Under the pieces are notes generated by a model. The model did not search any database. It had not been told where the DNA came from and saw only the letters and a program-made list of their open reading frames with translations. This document shows positions 34,128 through 42,944 of a stretch of 64,000 bases of DNA, in pieces. Source of the DNA: Flavihumibacter cheonanensis. GTDB taxonomy: Bacteria; Bacteroidota; Bacteroidia; Chitinophagales; Chitinophagaceae. Made by a program: the position numbers and the translations under genes. Position 1 is the first letter of the stretch. Every line of letters starts with the position of its first letter. The stretch spans positions 124,001 through 188,000 of the forward strand of contig NZ_JAKRWF010000004.1 of NCBI RefSeq assembly GCF_022352215.1, in the 5' to 3' direction.

Positions 34128-34149
34128 GTCCCTCCCAGAAAGGAGGGAC
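34128..34149 (-). terminator. Hairpin with T-tract on the minus strand
   Basis: GTCCCTCC, loop CAGAAA, GGAGGGAC; on the minus strand TATTTTTTT follows. It could stop read-through from fumC, or fold in the 3' end of the lipoprotein mRNA on the plus strand. Confidence 0.65.
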
Positions 34150-34296
34150 GCTAAACCCTATATTCGAAATTGACAACATTTCCTTTTAACCAAGCCTCTT
34201 GGTTTTTCAGTGGATATTGGTCGTCAAATCAATAGTAGGGAACGGACCAAAACAGAACATGAGTATTTTAGTGTACTAACAATCAATTTTGTCAAT

Positions 34297-34330
34297 GAAA
34301 AACGGCCACGAGGGCCGTTTTATTGTTTTA
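34297..34330. terminator. Bidirectional terminator between lipoprotein gene and fumC
   Basis: AACGGCC, loop ACGAG, GGCCGTT at 34301-34319, preceded by AAAA and followed by TTTATTGTTTT; T-tracts on both strands. Suits the convergent arrangement. Confidence 0.75.
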
Positions 34331-34362
34331 GCGAGACTAGGATTTCGACGAATGGAAGGGTC

Positions 34363-35757
34363 TTAGAGCCCTACCATCTTCCCGGGAACCACCCACTCGT
34401 CAAATTCTTCCGGACTGAGGTAGCCGAGTTTTACAGCCATCTCTTTTAAGGTAGTTCCTTCTTTATGAGCTTTCTGTGCAATTTCGGCCGCCTTATAATA
34501 CCCGATTTTGGGGTTCAGGGCGGTAACCAGCATCAGGGAGTTATCCACGTGTTTTTTAATATTCGCTTCAATTGGTTCAATTCCTACGGCACATTTGTCA
34601 TTGAAACTTACACAACCTTCTCCAATCAGGCGGGCACTGTGCAGGAAATTGTAGATCATCATTGGCTTGAACACATTCAGTTCAAAATGGCCGGTTGCAC
34701 CGCCGATATTGATAGCTACATCATTCCCCATTACCTGTGCCGCGATCATAGTCAGCGCCTCACACTGGGTAGGGTTTACTTTACCTGGCATGATGGAGGA
34801 TCCGGGTTCATTATCCGGAATGAAGAGTTCACCAATGCCGGATCTCGGACCACTGGAGAGCATCCGGATATCGTTAGCGATTTTCATCAGGCTTACTGCA
34901 ACTGTTTTCAACGCACCATGTGCTTCCACGATGGCATCGTGTGCCGCCAGGGCTTCAAATTTGTTTTCAGCAGTTACGAAAGGCAGTCCTGTTAAGGTTG
35001 CGATATGTTTGGCTACGTTTTCGCTGTAGTTGGGAGGTGTGTTGATACCGGTTCCTACTGCAGTACCACCCAGCGCGAGTTCACTCAGGTGCGCCAGGGT
35101 ATTTTTAATTGCTTTCAGACCATGATCTAACTGAGATACATAACCGCTGAATTCCTGTCCTACGGTGAGCGGGGTGGCATCCATGAAATGGGTGCGACCA
35201 ATTTTCACCACCTGCATGAATTGTTTGCTCTTATCAGCAAGTGTGTTGCGCAGTTTTTCAATACCAGGAATGGTTACTTCCAGGAGTATTTTATAAGCCG
35301 CGATATGCATCGCAGTAGGGAAGGTATCGTTGGAGGATTGTGATTTGTTTACGTCATCATTCGGATGCAGAAACTTTTCTTTATCAGAAAGCTGACCGCC
35401 ATTGAGTACATGTCCGCGATATGCTACCACTTCATTCACGTTCATATTGCTCTGGGTACCGGATCCGGTTTGCCAAACTACCAGGGGGAAATAAGCGTCC
35501 AGTTTGCCTTCCAGGATTTCATCACAAACCTTGCCGATCATATCAGCTTTTTCTTTGGGCAGTATACCTGCTTCGAAATTGGTGATGGCGGCTGCTTTTT
35601 TCAGGTAAGCAAATGCCTGGATGATTTCCTTCGGCATTTTATTGGTATCCTGCGCGATCTTAAAATTTTCAATACTGCGCTGGGTTTGGGCACCATAATA
35701 GGCATCCACGGGCACTTTCACTTCACCCATCGTATCTTTTTCAATTCTGTAGTCCAT
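34363..35757 (-). CDS. fumC: Fumarate hydratase class II
   Basis: 464 residues from ATG 35757 ([16 protein letters not shown]); a longer frame to 35796 runs through the promoter element. The fumarase/aspartase signature [11 protein letters not shown] is at about 319-329, with [11 protein letters not shown] and GTAVGTGIN. It converts fumarate and malate in the citric acid cycle. It has its own promoter although it follows the enoyl-CoA hydratase gene on the same strand. Confidence 0.96.
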   Translation of the reverse strand: MDYRIEKDTMGEVKVPVDAYYGAQTQRSIENFKIAQDTNKMPKEIIQAFAYLKKAAAITNFEAGILPKEKADMIGKVCDEILEGKLDAYFPLVVWQTGSGTQSNMNVNEVVAYRGHVLNGGQLSDKEKFLHPNDDVNKSQSSNDTFPTAMHIAAYKILLEVTIPGIEKLRNTLADKSKQFMQVVKIGRTHFMDATPLTVGQEFSGYVSQLDHGLKAIKNTLAHLSELALGGTAVGTGINTPPNYSENVAKHIATLTGLPFVTAENKFEALAAHDAIVEAHGALKTVAVSLMKIANDIRMLSSGPRSGIGELFIPDNEPGSSIMPGKVNPTQCEALTMIAAQVMGNDVAINIGGATGHFELNVFKPMMIYNFLHSARLIGEGCVSFNDKCAVGIEPIEANIKKHVDNSLMLVTALNPKIGYYKAAEIAQKAHKEGTTLKEMAVKLGYLSPEEFDEWVVPGKMVGL

Positions 35758-35781
35758 ATGGCGATTGTATTTGGTTGGCCG

Positions 35782-35789
35782 CAAAGTTA
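35782..35789 (-). promoter_or_regulatory. Promoter -7 element for fumC
   Basis: TAACTTTG on the minus strand matches TAnnTTTG, 24 bases before ATG 35757. Confidence 0.6.
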
Positions 35790-35799
35790 ACGGCACAGG

Positions 35800-36582
35800 T
35801 TATTTTCCTTTAAAAACCGGTTGTCTTTTTTCGAGAAAGGCAGTGGCACCTTCTTTGGCATCTGCAGTATCAAAAAGCCGTCCGAATGCATTGATTTCTT
35901 CCTGTAAACCATTGTCTGCTCCAATGGCCGCAATATTCGTAAGACGGATGACTTCACTGATGGCCAGGGGCGCTTTATGGATGATGGTTTGCAGCAGGCT
36001 GTTGGCTTTGGGCAACAGTTCTTCTGCGGGAGTTACATAGTTTACGAGACCCAGTTGCAGTGCTTCGGCAGCATTGATCATGGCTCCGGTCATCATGAGT
36101 TCCATTGCCTTGCCTTTCCCGATGAGTTGGGTGAGTCGCTGTGTTCCTCCATATCCTGGGATCAGGCCGAGGTTTACTTCCGGCTGCCCGAACTTCGCCT
36201 GCTCAGCTGCGAGGCGAAAATGGCAGGCCATCGCGAGTTCACAACCTCCGCCGAGTGCAAATCCATTGACTGCGGCAATGATGGGTTTGGGAGCGTTTTC
36301 GATTTTAGAGAATACCTGTTCCTGCCCTTTTGCGGCGAGTGCTGCTCCCCCGGCTGCATCCAATTCGAGGAATTCTGAGATATCAGCTCCGGCGACAAAA
36401 CTTTTTGGTCCGGCTCCGGTGATGATGGCGGCCTTCATTTCGGGATGCTTGTAAAAAGAATCCAGTACAGTATGTAATTCTTCAATTACTGTTTTGTTGA
36501 GGGCATTCAGTTTATCGGGTCGGTTGATCGTAATCGTTAGTACCCCTTCATTCAGGTGCGTTAAGATAGTTGACAGCTGCAT
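35800..36582 (-). CDS. Enoyl-CoA hydratase/isomerase family protein
   Basis: 260 residues, crotonase fold. Both catalytic glutamates of true hydratases are present: E115 in GGGCELAMA and E135 in GQPEVNLGLIPGYGG. It adds water to 2-enoyl-CoA in fatty acid or amino acid breakdown. It is 17 bases after the B12-binding subunit gene on the same strand, so the two may be co-transcribed; the exact acyl substrate is unknown. Confidence 0.92.
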   Translation of the reverse strand: MQLSTILTHLNEGVLTITINRPDKLNALNKTVIEELHTVLDSFYKHPEMKAAIITGAGPKSFVAGADISEFLELDAAGGAALAAKGQEQVFSKIENAPKPIIAAVNGFALGGGCELAMACHFRLAAEQAKFGQPEVNLGLIPGYGGTQRLTQLIGKGKAMELMMTGAMINAAEALQLGLVNYVTPAEELLPKANSLLQTIIHKAPLAISEVIRLTNIAAIGADNGLQEEINAFGRLFDTADAKEGATAFLEKRQPVFKGK

Positions 36583-36599
36583 TGGTATAGTTTTCTCTC

Positions 36600-37016
36600 T
36601 TAAAAATTGCGGTGTTGTTTCACCCAGTTGGTGATGTATTGCGCGATATCAGCAGTATTGGTGCCGGGTGGAAAGAGTTGCCCAACGCCCATTTCCTGGA
36701 GCTTCTTCATATCGTCTTCCGGGATGATGCCCCCGCCTGTGAGCAGGACATCCTGCATCTCGCGCTCCTTCATTAATTCAATGAGTTTTGGGAAAACAGT
36801 CATATGTGCACCGCTGAGAATACTTACTCCAATGGCGTCCACATCTTCCTGGAGGGCGGCGTTAACAACCATTTCGGGGCTCTGGCGCAGTCCGGTATAA
36901 ATGACTTCCATGCCTGCGTCGCGCAGGGCAGTGGCAATGACTTTGGCGCCGCGGTCGTGACCATCCAGGCCTACCTTGGCAACCAGTACACGTACAGGTC
37001 GATTCATGTTATTCAT
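36600..37016 (-). CDS. Stand-alone B12-binding subunit of an acyl-CoA mutase (methylmalonyl-CoA mutase C-terminal domain type)
   Basis: 138 residues. The cobalamin motif DxHxxG is complete (D18, H20, G23 in [10 protein letters not shown]), followed by the [10 protein letters not shown] and [11 protein letters not shown] segments of the B12 Rossmann domain. Residue 4 is another possible start. It is the small subunit only; the catalytic TIM-barrel subunit is not in the window. With mce at 24795 it points to methylmalonyl-CoA/propionyl-CoA metabolism, although isobutyryl-CoA-type mutases use the same small subunit. Confidence 0.9.
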   Translation of the reverse strand: MNNMNRPVRVLVAKVGLDGHDRGAKVIATALRDAGMEVIYTGLRQSPEMVVNAALQEDVDAIGVSILSGAHMTVFPKLIELMKEREMQDVLLTGGGIIPEDDMKKLQEMGVGQLFPPGTNTADIAQYITNWVKQHRNF

Positions 37017-37045
37017 ATGGCGGGGTAAAGATAGTCAAATCACCC

Positions 37046-37076
37046 TTCACCCGTCCGGTGCCACCGGACGGGTGAA
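37046..37076. repeat. GC-rich palindrome, 14-bp-unit family, copy 4
   Basis: TTCACCCGTCCGGTG, central C, CACCGGACGGGTGAA; identical over 31 bases to the copy at 10930-10960. It lies between two divergent genes (37016 minus, 37095 plus), in the promoter interval of both. Confidence 0.88.
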
Positions 37077-37094
37077 AAGTTGTAGCTTGGAGGG

Positions 37095-38087
37095 ATGAGA
37101 TACCGGAAATTTGGAAATACTGAGCTGTTAGTGAGTGAGGTCGGTTTTGGGGCCTGGGCAATCGGGGGCGATGCCATGGTAGGAAATACGCCCATTGGCT
37201 GGGGACCTGCAGATGATGAAAGCTCTAAAAAAGCCATTCACCAGGCACTGGACCAGGGGATCAACTTCTTTGATACCGCTGATTTTTATGGTCTGGGTCA
37301 TTCAGAAACATTGCTCGGCAATACTATTGGTAGAAATCCCGATCTGTTAATTGCTACCAAAGTGGGACACCGCGCTATCAATGATACCATCGTTCTCGAT
37401 TACTCTAAAACGTATATAATAAATGCTGTTGAGCAAAGTCTGAAACGCTTAAAAAGAGACCGGATCGATTATTATCAACTGCATTCAGCCCGCCTCCAGC
37501 ATTTTGAAACCGAAGCTTGTATCGAAGCCATGGAGGAATTGAAACAAAGTGGAAAGATCCGGTACTGGGGTTTGTCGCTCAACAGTTTTGAACCGGCGCC
37601 TGAGGCTGATTATATCCTGCAACATCAGAAAGGATCCGGATTTCAGCTGGTATTTAACCTGATCAACCAAATTGCACTGCCGGTTATGGAAAAGGCTGCT
37701 GCCGCCGGATATGGCATTATTGCCCGTATGCCACTGCAATTTGGCTTACTAACGGGAAAGTTTAAGCGTAATCAACAGTTTGGTAAAAATGATCATCGGA
37801 GCTTCCGGCTCAATGAATCAGTATTAGATGCATCATTATCGATCCTGGAAGAAAAAATCTGGCCGCTTTGTGAAAAGTACAAGACAACCAAAACCGGACT
37901 GGCCATGAGTTTTATCCTGAGTTATCCGCAGGTAAGCACTGTGATACCAGGCATTCGTACAAAAGAACAAGCGATCGAAAATTCCAGTGGCATTGTTCAG
38001 CTGGAGGATTCCGATCGCCTGCTATTACAAAATTTATTCGGCTCAGACTGGCTTCCGTTGGTTAACCAAATGAAAGCGCTGGGTTGA
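37095..38087 (+). CDS. Aldo/keto reductase
   Basis: 330 residues, TIM-barrel reductase. Catalytic residues are visible: D60 and Y65 in DTADFYG, K89 in IATKVG, and the histidine in YYQLHSA. The C terminus has the NADPH-binding VSTVIPGIRTKEQAIEN. It reduces aldehydes or ketones with NADPH; substrate unknown. Closest in style to the YajO/oxidoreductase subgroup. Converges with the next gene, one base apart. Confidence 0.9.
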   Translation: MRYRKFGNTELLVSEVGFGAWAIGGDAMVGNTPIGWGPADDESSKKAIHQALDQGINFFDTADFYGLGHSETLLGNTIGRNPDLLIATKVGHRAINDTIVLDYSKTYIINAVEQSLKRLKRDRIDYYQLHSARLQHFETEACIEAMEELKQSGKIRYWGLSLNSFEPAPEADYILQHQKGSGFQLVFNLINQIALPVMEKAAAAGYGIIARMPLQFGLLTGKFKRNQQFGKNDHRSFRLNESVLDASLSILEEKIWPLCEKYKTTKTGLAMSFILSYPQVSTVIPGIRTKEQAIENSSGIVQLEDSDRLLLQNLFGSDWLPLVNQMKALG

Positions 38088-38088
38088 A

Positions 38089-38799
38089 TTATTTGATGGT
38101 GTAGTCAACCAGGTAAGAGGCAGTTGAAGTGTAGGTTTGTCCCAACAGACTTAAAGAATAATCTGTCTTAACCAGCCCAATCCCTTTAGCACAATAAAAT
38201 TGATAGGTGCCCATCGGCATCCAGGTTCCCATGAGATTGTATTCCAAATCAACACTTGTATGAATGATGTCCTTGTAAGTTTTGCCTGCCCATGTTTTAG
38301 TTATTCCTTTCGCTGCAATTTTTCCTTTGATACGGGCTGGAAAACCATTGGCAGTTCCTGCATCTTTGGTCCAGGTATAACCTACATTTTCCTTATCGTT
38401 TAAGAAAAGTAAATTGATATCAATGGTGGCTCCATTAACGGATCCACTCTCCAGTAGCATATAATAATCGTTCTTTATTTTTCCGTAATAAACAGGCAAA
38501 TCATTTATACCTTCCGCAACTTCATATTCTTTGTAAGAGATGCCGGCAATTGTTTTGGAAACATCCGTAGCTACCAGTACCGTTTTGAAGTTGGTAACAG
38601 CACTGTCCTGGTAAGTCCAGGTTGAACCCTTTGTATAAGGCATATATGAACTGCCAGCAGGTACTGGGGCACCTGTACCTGGTTCATTGTTTTCTTCTTC
38701 CAATGGATTAATTTCCTTCTGACAGGAAATAATTGCGCCAACTGCTATTAGCAAAAAAGAAGTCTTCAGGAAACGGGATGAGGTGTTATTTTTTCTCAT
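38089..38799 (-). CDS. Lipoprotein of unknown function
   Basis: 236 residues with lipobox C26 (AIISCQKE), an acidic linker (NPLEEENNEPGTG), then a beta-rich domain beginning MPYTKGSTWTYQDS and containing GISYKEYEVAEG and KGIGLVKTDYSL. The 'K-G-S-x-W-T-Y' opening and 'K-G-I-G-L-V' block are seen in many Bacteroidota lipoproteins without known function. Likely anchored in the outer membrane facing the periplasm. Confidence 0.7.
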   Translation of the reverse strand: MRKNNTSSRFLKTSFLLIAVGAIISCQKEINPLEEENNEPGTGAPVPAGSSYMPYTKGSTWTYQDSAVTNFKTVLVATDVSKTIAGISYKEYEVAEGINDLPVYYGKIKNDYYMLLESGSVNGATIDINLLFLNDKENVGYTWTKDAGTANGFPARIKGKIAAKGITKTWAGKTYKDIIHTSVDLEYNLMGTWMPMGTYQFYCAKGIGLVKTDYSLSLLGQTYTSTASYLVDYTIK

Positions 38800-38828
38800 T
38801 GGGCGACAAAATACAGTGACAAGTTTAT

Positions 38829-40358
38829 TTATGCAAGGTTTTCCAGTCCTTTTTTAATGCGTGCGATAGTGGATGCTTTGCCAATCAGGGCTGCAATTTC
38901 AAAAACAGCCGGACCAAATTTGCCTCCTACCAGCATCAATCGAAGTGGTAATTGTAATTCTCCCACTTTGATCGCACGGGCGGTAGCCATCTCTTTAAAG
39001 GCTGTTTCAATGGAGGCTGCTGACCAATCTTGTAAATCTGCCAGTACGCCCTGCAGATCCGTAAAGAATAAATTCTTGTCCAGATTCCACTTGGCTTTCA
39101 CCGGCTCCATATCAGGTGATGTAGGTGCTGCAAAAAAGAAACCTGCCTGCTCTGCAAAATCAGGTAAAAGGGTACAGCGTTCCTTTACCAGGTCTATAAT
39201 AGTTGCCAGATAACTGTCATCTGTAACCGAAATACCTGCTTTGGTCAGAATTTGTTTTACATCCGGCAGCAAACGCGCTGCAGGAGCAGCTTTGATCCAT
39301 TCGTGGTTGAACCATTTGGCTTTTTCGAAATCAAATTTGGCACCGCCTTTATGAACACGGCTCATATCGAAGGAAGCGATCAGTTCTTCCATGGTAAAAA
39401 TCTCTTTACCACTGCCATCATTCCAGCCCAACATGGCCAGCATGTTTACAAATGCTTCCGGTAAAAATCCTCTTTCGCGGAAACCCTGTGTGAATTCATT
39501 GGTGCGCGGATCTGTCCAGTTCATGGCAAAAACTGGGAAGCCTAACCGATCTCCATCGCGCTTGCTGAGTTTGCCATTTCCATCGGGTTTTAAAATCAGT
39601 GGAAGATGTGCCCATTGCGGCATATCATCCGTCCAGCCCAGGTATTTCCATAATAAGAGATGAACGGGTGCACTGGGCAACCATTCTTCACCTCGAAAAG
39701 CATGGGTGATTTTCATCAGATAATCATCCACCACCACCGCCAGGTGATAAGTAGGCATGCCATCTTTTTTCAACAAGACTTTATCATCCACGGTGCCGGT
39801 TGAAAAACTTACTTCTCCGCGAATCATATCCGTGAAAGAAACAGTTTCATTTTCTGGCATTTTAATGCGCACCACATAGGGAACACCTTCACTGATAAGG
39901 CGCTGCACTTCATCCTCTCCCATACTGAGGGAGTTGCGCATCTTCATACGCAACTGATGATCATACTGGGGCGATGGATTCTCTGCAGTTTTAAACTGCG
40001 TGCGCATTTCCTCCAACTCCTCGGGTGTATCAAAAGCATAATACGCATATCCATTGGCGATCAGTTGATCTGCATATTGACGGTAATTTGCTTTGCGTTC
40101 ACTCTGGCGATAAGGGGCATAAGGCCCGCCTGCAACCGGACTCTCATCCGGCTCCATACCGCACCAGCGAAGGGTTTCCATGATATAGTCTTCTGCGCCT
40201 TCGACAAAACGTGTATTGTCGGTGTCTTCAATTCGCAGGATGAAATCGCCCCCGTGATGGCGGGCAAACAGATAATTGAATAATACAGTGCGTACACCAC
40301 CCAGGTGTAATCCCCCGGTGGGACTAGGGGCAAAACGAACTCTAACTTTTCTGGCCAT
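38829..40358 (-). CDS. gltX: Glutamyl-tRNA synthetase
   Basis: 509 residues from ATG 40358 (MARKVRVRFAPSPTGGLHLG). Class I signatures: HLGG (HIGH-equivalent) at residues 18-21 and KLSKRDG (KMSKS-equivalent) near residue 265, with RIEDTDNTRF early on. It charges tRNA-Glu (possibly also tRNA-Gln). The -7 promoter element lies six bases before the ATG. Divergent from the deacetylase gene. Confidence 0.96.
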   Translation of the reverse strand: MARKVRVRFAPSPTGGLHLGGVRTVLFNYLFARHHGGDFILRIEDTDNTRFVEGAEDYIMETLRWCGMEPDESPVAGGPYAPYRQSERKANYRQYADQLIANGYAYYAFDTPEELEEMRTQFKTAENPSPQYDHQLRMKMRNSLSMGEDEVQRLISEGVPYVVRIKMPENETVSFTDMIRGEVSFSTGTVDDKVLLKKDGMPTYHLAVVVDDYLMKITHAFRGEEWLPSAPVHLLLWKYLGWTDDMPQWAHLPLILKPDGNGKLSKRDGDRLGFPVFAMNWTDPRTNEFTQGFRERGFLPEAFVNMLAMLGWNDGSGKEIFTMEELIASFDMSRVHKGGAKFDFEKAKWFNHEWIKAAPAARLLPDVKQILTKAGISVTDDSYLATIIDLVKERCTLLPDFAEQAGFFFAAPTSPDMEPVKAKWNLDKNLFFTDLQGVLADLQDWSAASIETAFKEMATARAIKVGELQLPLRLMLVGGKFGPAVFEIAALIGKASTIARIKKGLENLA

Positions 40359-40364
40359 AGGCCG

Positions 40365-40372
40365 CAAAGATA
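40365..40372 (-). promoter_or_regulatory. Promoter -7 element for gltX
   Basis: TATCTTTG on the minus strand, six bases before the gltX ATG; the mRNA may be leaderless. Confidence 0.6.
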
Positions 40373-40388
40373 AGCCCGGTGGATTGTT

Positions 40389-40396
40389 TATTTTTG
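40389..40396 (+). promoter_or_regulatory. Promoter -7 element for the deacetylase gene
   Basis: TATTTTTG, four bases before ATG 40401, facing away from the gltX promoter 16 bases off. The two promoters must share upstream DNA, each -33 zone falling in or past the other's -7 box. Confidence 0.6.
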
Positions 40397-40400
40397 AGGA

Positions 40401-41048
40401 ATGTTGTACTGGGCGAAAGGAAATAAACTGTTACAAACCCTTTATCCGAATTGGATCTGGTCGGTGCGTACCAAAGAGAAAAAAATCTACCTGAGTTTTG
40501 ATGATGGTCCGCATCCGGAAATCACTCCCTGGGTATTGGATCAGTTAAAAGCCTGGAACGCAAAAGCAACATTTTTCTGCATTGGAAAAAATGTTGCTGC
40601 TTATCCAGAAGTATATCAGCGCATACTTCTGGAAGGGCATCGTACAGGTAATCATACCATGAATCATTTAAATGGATGGAAGAGTAATACAGCAGATTAT
40701 TTCAACAACATTCTGGAAGCAGGAAAATATATTGATAGTAAACTGTTTCGTCCGCCTTATGGAAAACTCACGCGCTTCCAGGGAAAAGCACTTAGGGAAG
40801 CAGGTTATGAAATCATCATGTGGAGTTTGCTGAGTGCTGATTTTGATATCCGATTATCCCCATCGGATTGCTGGGTGTTGGTAAAGAAAAATTACCGCGC
40901 TGGAAGTATTCTCGTATTCCACGACAGTGAAAAAGCGTGGCCCCGATTGAAAGAGATTTTGCCGATGTTTTTAGAGCAGGCAAGCAGTGAAGGGTACACA
41001 TTTGAGGCCCTTGCTATGGGTACTGCTATCAAAAACAGGGTGGAATAA
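40401..41048 (+). CDS. Polysaccharide deacetylase (NodB domain)
   Basis: 215 residues. NodB motifs: FDDGPHP at residues 33-39 (catalytic base and metal-binding aspartates D34, D35), HRTGNHTMNHL with metal ligands H85 and H89, and RPPYGKLT at 117-124. It removes N-acetyl groups from a GlcNAc polymer, perhaps peptidoglycan or chitin-type oligomers. No signal peptide; a cytoplasmic or membrane-edge location is implied. A strong terminator follows. Confidence 0.9.
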   Translation: MLYWAKGNKLLQTLYPNWIWSVRTKEKKIYLSFDDGPHPEITPWVLDQLKAWNAKATFFCIGKNVAAYPEVYQRILLEGHRTGNHTMNHLNGWKSNTADYFNNILEAGKYIDSKLFRPPYGKLTRFQGKALREAGYEIIMWSLLSADFDIRLSPSDCWVLVKKNYRAGSILVFHDSEKAWPRLKEILPMFLEQASSEGYTFEALAMGTAIKNRVE

Positions 41049-41098
41049 ATAGGGTAAAAAAATATCTGAAAAAATGAGGTACCCCCTAAAAAAGAGTT

Positions 41099-41128
41099 GG
41101 GCCTGGGTAGAAACCCTGGCCCGTTTTT
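41099..41128 (+). terminator. Intrinsic terminator after the deacetylase gene
   Basis: GGGCCTGGG, loop TAGAAA, CCCTGGCCC (one T-T mismatch), then GTTTTT. Confidence 0.85.
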
Positions 41129-41175
41129 AATCCGTACCCTATGAAAACTGATTTAAAGGTAAATTAAATTTTTTA

Positions 41176-42060
41176 TTACTTCAAAGTAATTTCTCGGGAA
41201 ACCCCATTTACCGTGATGGTGGCTTTATTGTCACATTCGCCGTTTCCAAAGTCCAGGCTGGCTTTTCTGCCATTCAGGCGCTGGATTTCCTGGGTGCCGG
41301 CACTGATCCAACGACAGCTGAAAGCCTTTTCCAGGGGTTTGGTGGTGGTGCTGGTCCAGGTACCTGTTTTGTCGCCAATAGTAACAGTACCGGAGCCATT
41401 GCTGGTAATGGCGAACACATCATCAGTAGGCACATAGGGGGTACCGGAGCCGGAAATCATGTTGAAGGTGCGAACGCGGTTCCAGTTGATCTGGTTGCCG
41501 TTCTCCCGGCTCAGTTTACCATCGATCACCCTGGTTTCAAAGGCCCACTGGTTGGCGGTGCTCTTGTTTTCGAGTGTATGAGTGCCTTCTACTTTCACTC
41601 CATTTACATAATAATTGGTAAATGTGGTGGTGGCTTTGCTGCCTGGCAGGATCATATGGCCGGTATAAACTGTGCTGAACTTGCCTTTGCGGGTTCTGCC
41701 ATCGCGACCGAGGCAGCCTTGCGTGCCAAAATCTACAGTAACGGTGATTGGGAAACCATCGCCGGTTTTGGTGAGTGTCAGGGTAAAGCAGGTACTTTGT
41801 AAGGGACCTGGCTGGTCGCTGTTAGCAGACTGGAAAACGCCGGTACCGCCAATTGCTACTTGCTGATCGGCGCCCATTACATTATTAAATACATCATCGT
41901 ACATGAGTTCTGCTTCGGCTTCCGCTTCTACGGTAGCCTGGGTCAGTTCGGGATCGCGGTCAACCTGGGCGTCGTTGTTTTTGGAGCAGCTTGAAAAGCC
42001 GATAACAAGGACAGCAGTGGCCATCAGGAAGAGTGATTTCTTTGGGTGGTTCATTTTCAT
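41176..42060 (-). CDS. Lipoprotein of unknown function
   Basis: 294 residues (ATG at 42054 also possible). Lipobox C25 (GFSSCSKN). After an acidic segment (VEAEAEAELMYDDVFNNVMG) come two beta-rich halves: STCFTLTLTKTGDGFPITVTVD with GCLGRDGRTRKGKF, and later KAFSCRWISAGTQEI with LDFGNGECDNKATIT. Four cysteines remain in the mature part and could form two disulfides. No known family recognised. Confidence 0.7.
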   Translation of the reverse strand: MKMNHPKKSLFLMATAVLVIGFSSCSKNNDAQVDRDPELTQATVEAEAEAELMYDDVFNNVMGADQQVAIGGTGVFQSANSDQPGPLQSTCFTLTLTKTGDGFPITVTVDFGTQGCLGRDGRTRKGKFSTVYTGHMILPGSKATTTFTNYYVNGVKVEGTHTLENKSTANQWAFETRVIDGKLSRENGNQINWNRVRTFNMISGSGTPYVPTDDVFAITSNGSGTVTIGDKTGTWTSTTTKPLEKAFSCRWISAGTQEIQRLNGRKASLDFGNGECDNKATITVNGVSREITLK

Positions 42061-42154
42061 AAAAGGTGATTTGAGTTTTCTAAATCTTTAGAGATTAGAA
42101 AGGGTTGCATGTAAAACGTTTAAAAAGGAATAAAATTTTCTGGAAATTTGCCGG

Positions 42155-42928
42155 ATGAGGTTAATCGATACCCATTGTCATTTATATGTAGAGGAGTTTG
42201 AGGCTGATGTAAAAGAGGTGGTGGAAGCTGCGCAATCCGCTGGTGTTCAACGCATTTACCTGCCAGCAATTGATTCTGCTGAGCACGAAGCCCTGTTAAA
42301 ACTGGAGGAAGTTTATCCTGGTTATTGTATCGCCATGATGGGCTTGCATCCCTGTTATGTAAAGGAGAACTACGAAGAAGAACTACGAAAAGTGGAGGAT
42401 TGGCTGGCCAAACGACCCTTTGCAGCGGTGGGGGAGATCGGACTTGATTTTTATTGGGATCGAAATTATGATCAGCAGCAGTACGAGGCCTTTCGCCGGC
42501 AACTGGAGTTGGCGAAACATTATAAGATACCGGTATCGATACATTCCAGGAACTCCACATTGGAATGTATTAAAGAGGTAAAAGCCCAGCAGGATGGGGG
42601 ACTCAGTGGGGTCTTTCATTGTTTTGGAGGCAGTTATGAGTTGGCAAAGGAGGTGGTGAAACTGGGATTTTACCTGGGGATCGGTGGAGTGGTGACGTAC
42701 AAAAAAGCCGGATTGCCGGAAGTGTTGAAACATATACCAATGGAGCATATTGTATTGGAAACCGATGCTCCTTATTTATCGCCGGTACCGTACAGGGGTA
42801 AACGAAATCAGCCTTCCTATCTGTTACCCATAGCCGAAAAGTTGGCGGAAGTGTATGAGATAAGTATAGAAGAAATTGGTGAGATTACCACCGCGAATGC
42901 CAACCGGCTCTTTCAATACCAGCCTTAA
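42155..42928 (+). CDS. tatD: TatD family metal-dependent hydrolase
   Basis: 257 residues. Metal-binding set: H7 and H9 in DTHCHLY, E-G-L-D in GEIGLDFYWD (E91), the histidines of SIHSRNS and FHCFGGS, and D in LETDAPYLSPVPYRGKRN. It is a TIM-barrel nuclease/hydrolase implicated in DNA repair and 3'-5' exonuclease activity in E. coli. It is followed by the asparaginase gene after 16 bases, a frequent pairing in Bacteroidota. Confidence 0.92.
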   Translation: MRLIDTHCHLYVEEFEADVKEVVEAAQSAGVQRIYLPAIDSAEHEALLKLEEVYPGYCIAMMGLHPCYVKENYEEELRKVEDWLAKRPFAAVGEIGLDFYWDRNYDQQQYEAFRRQLELAKHYKIPVSIHSRNSTLECIKEVKAQQDGGLSGVFHCFGGSYELAKEVVKLGFYLGIGGVVTYKKAGLPEVLKHIPMEHIVLETDAPYLSPVPYRGKRNQPSYLLPIAEKLAEVYEISIEEIGEITTANANRLFQYQP

Positions 42929-42944
42929 CAGCACGAACTGACAT

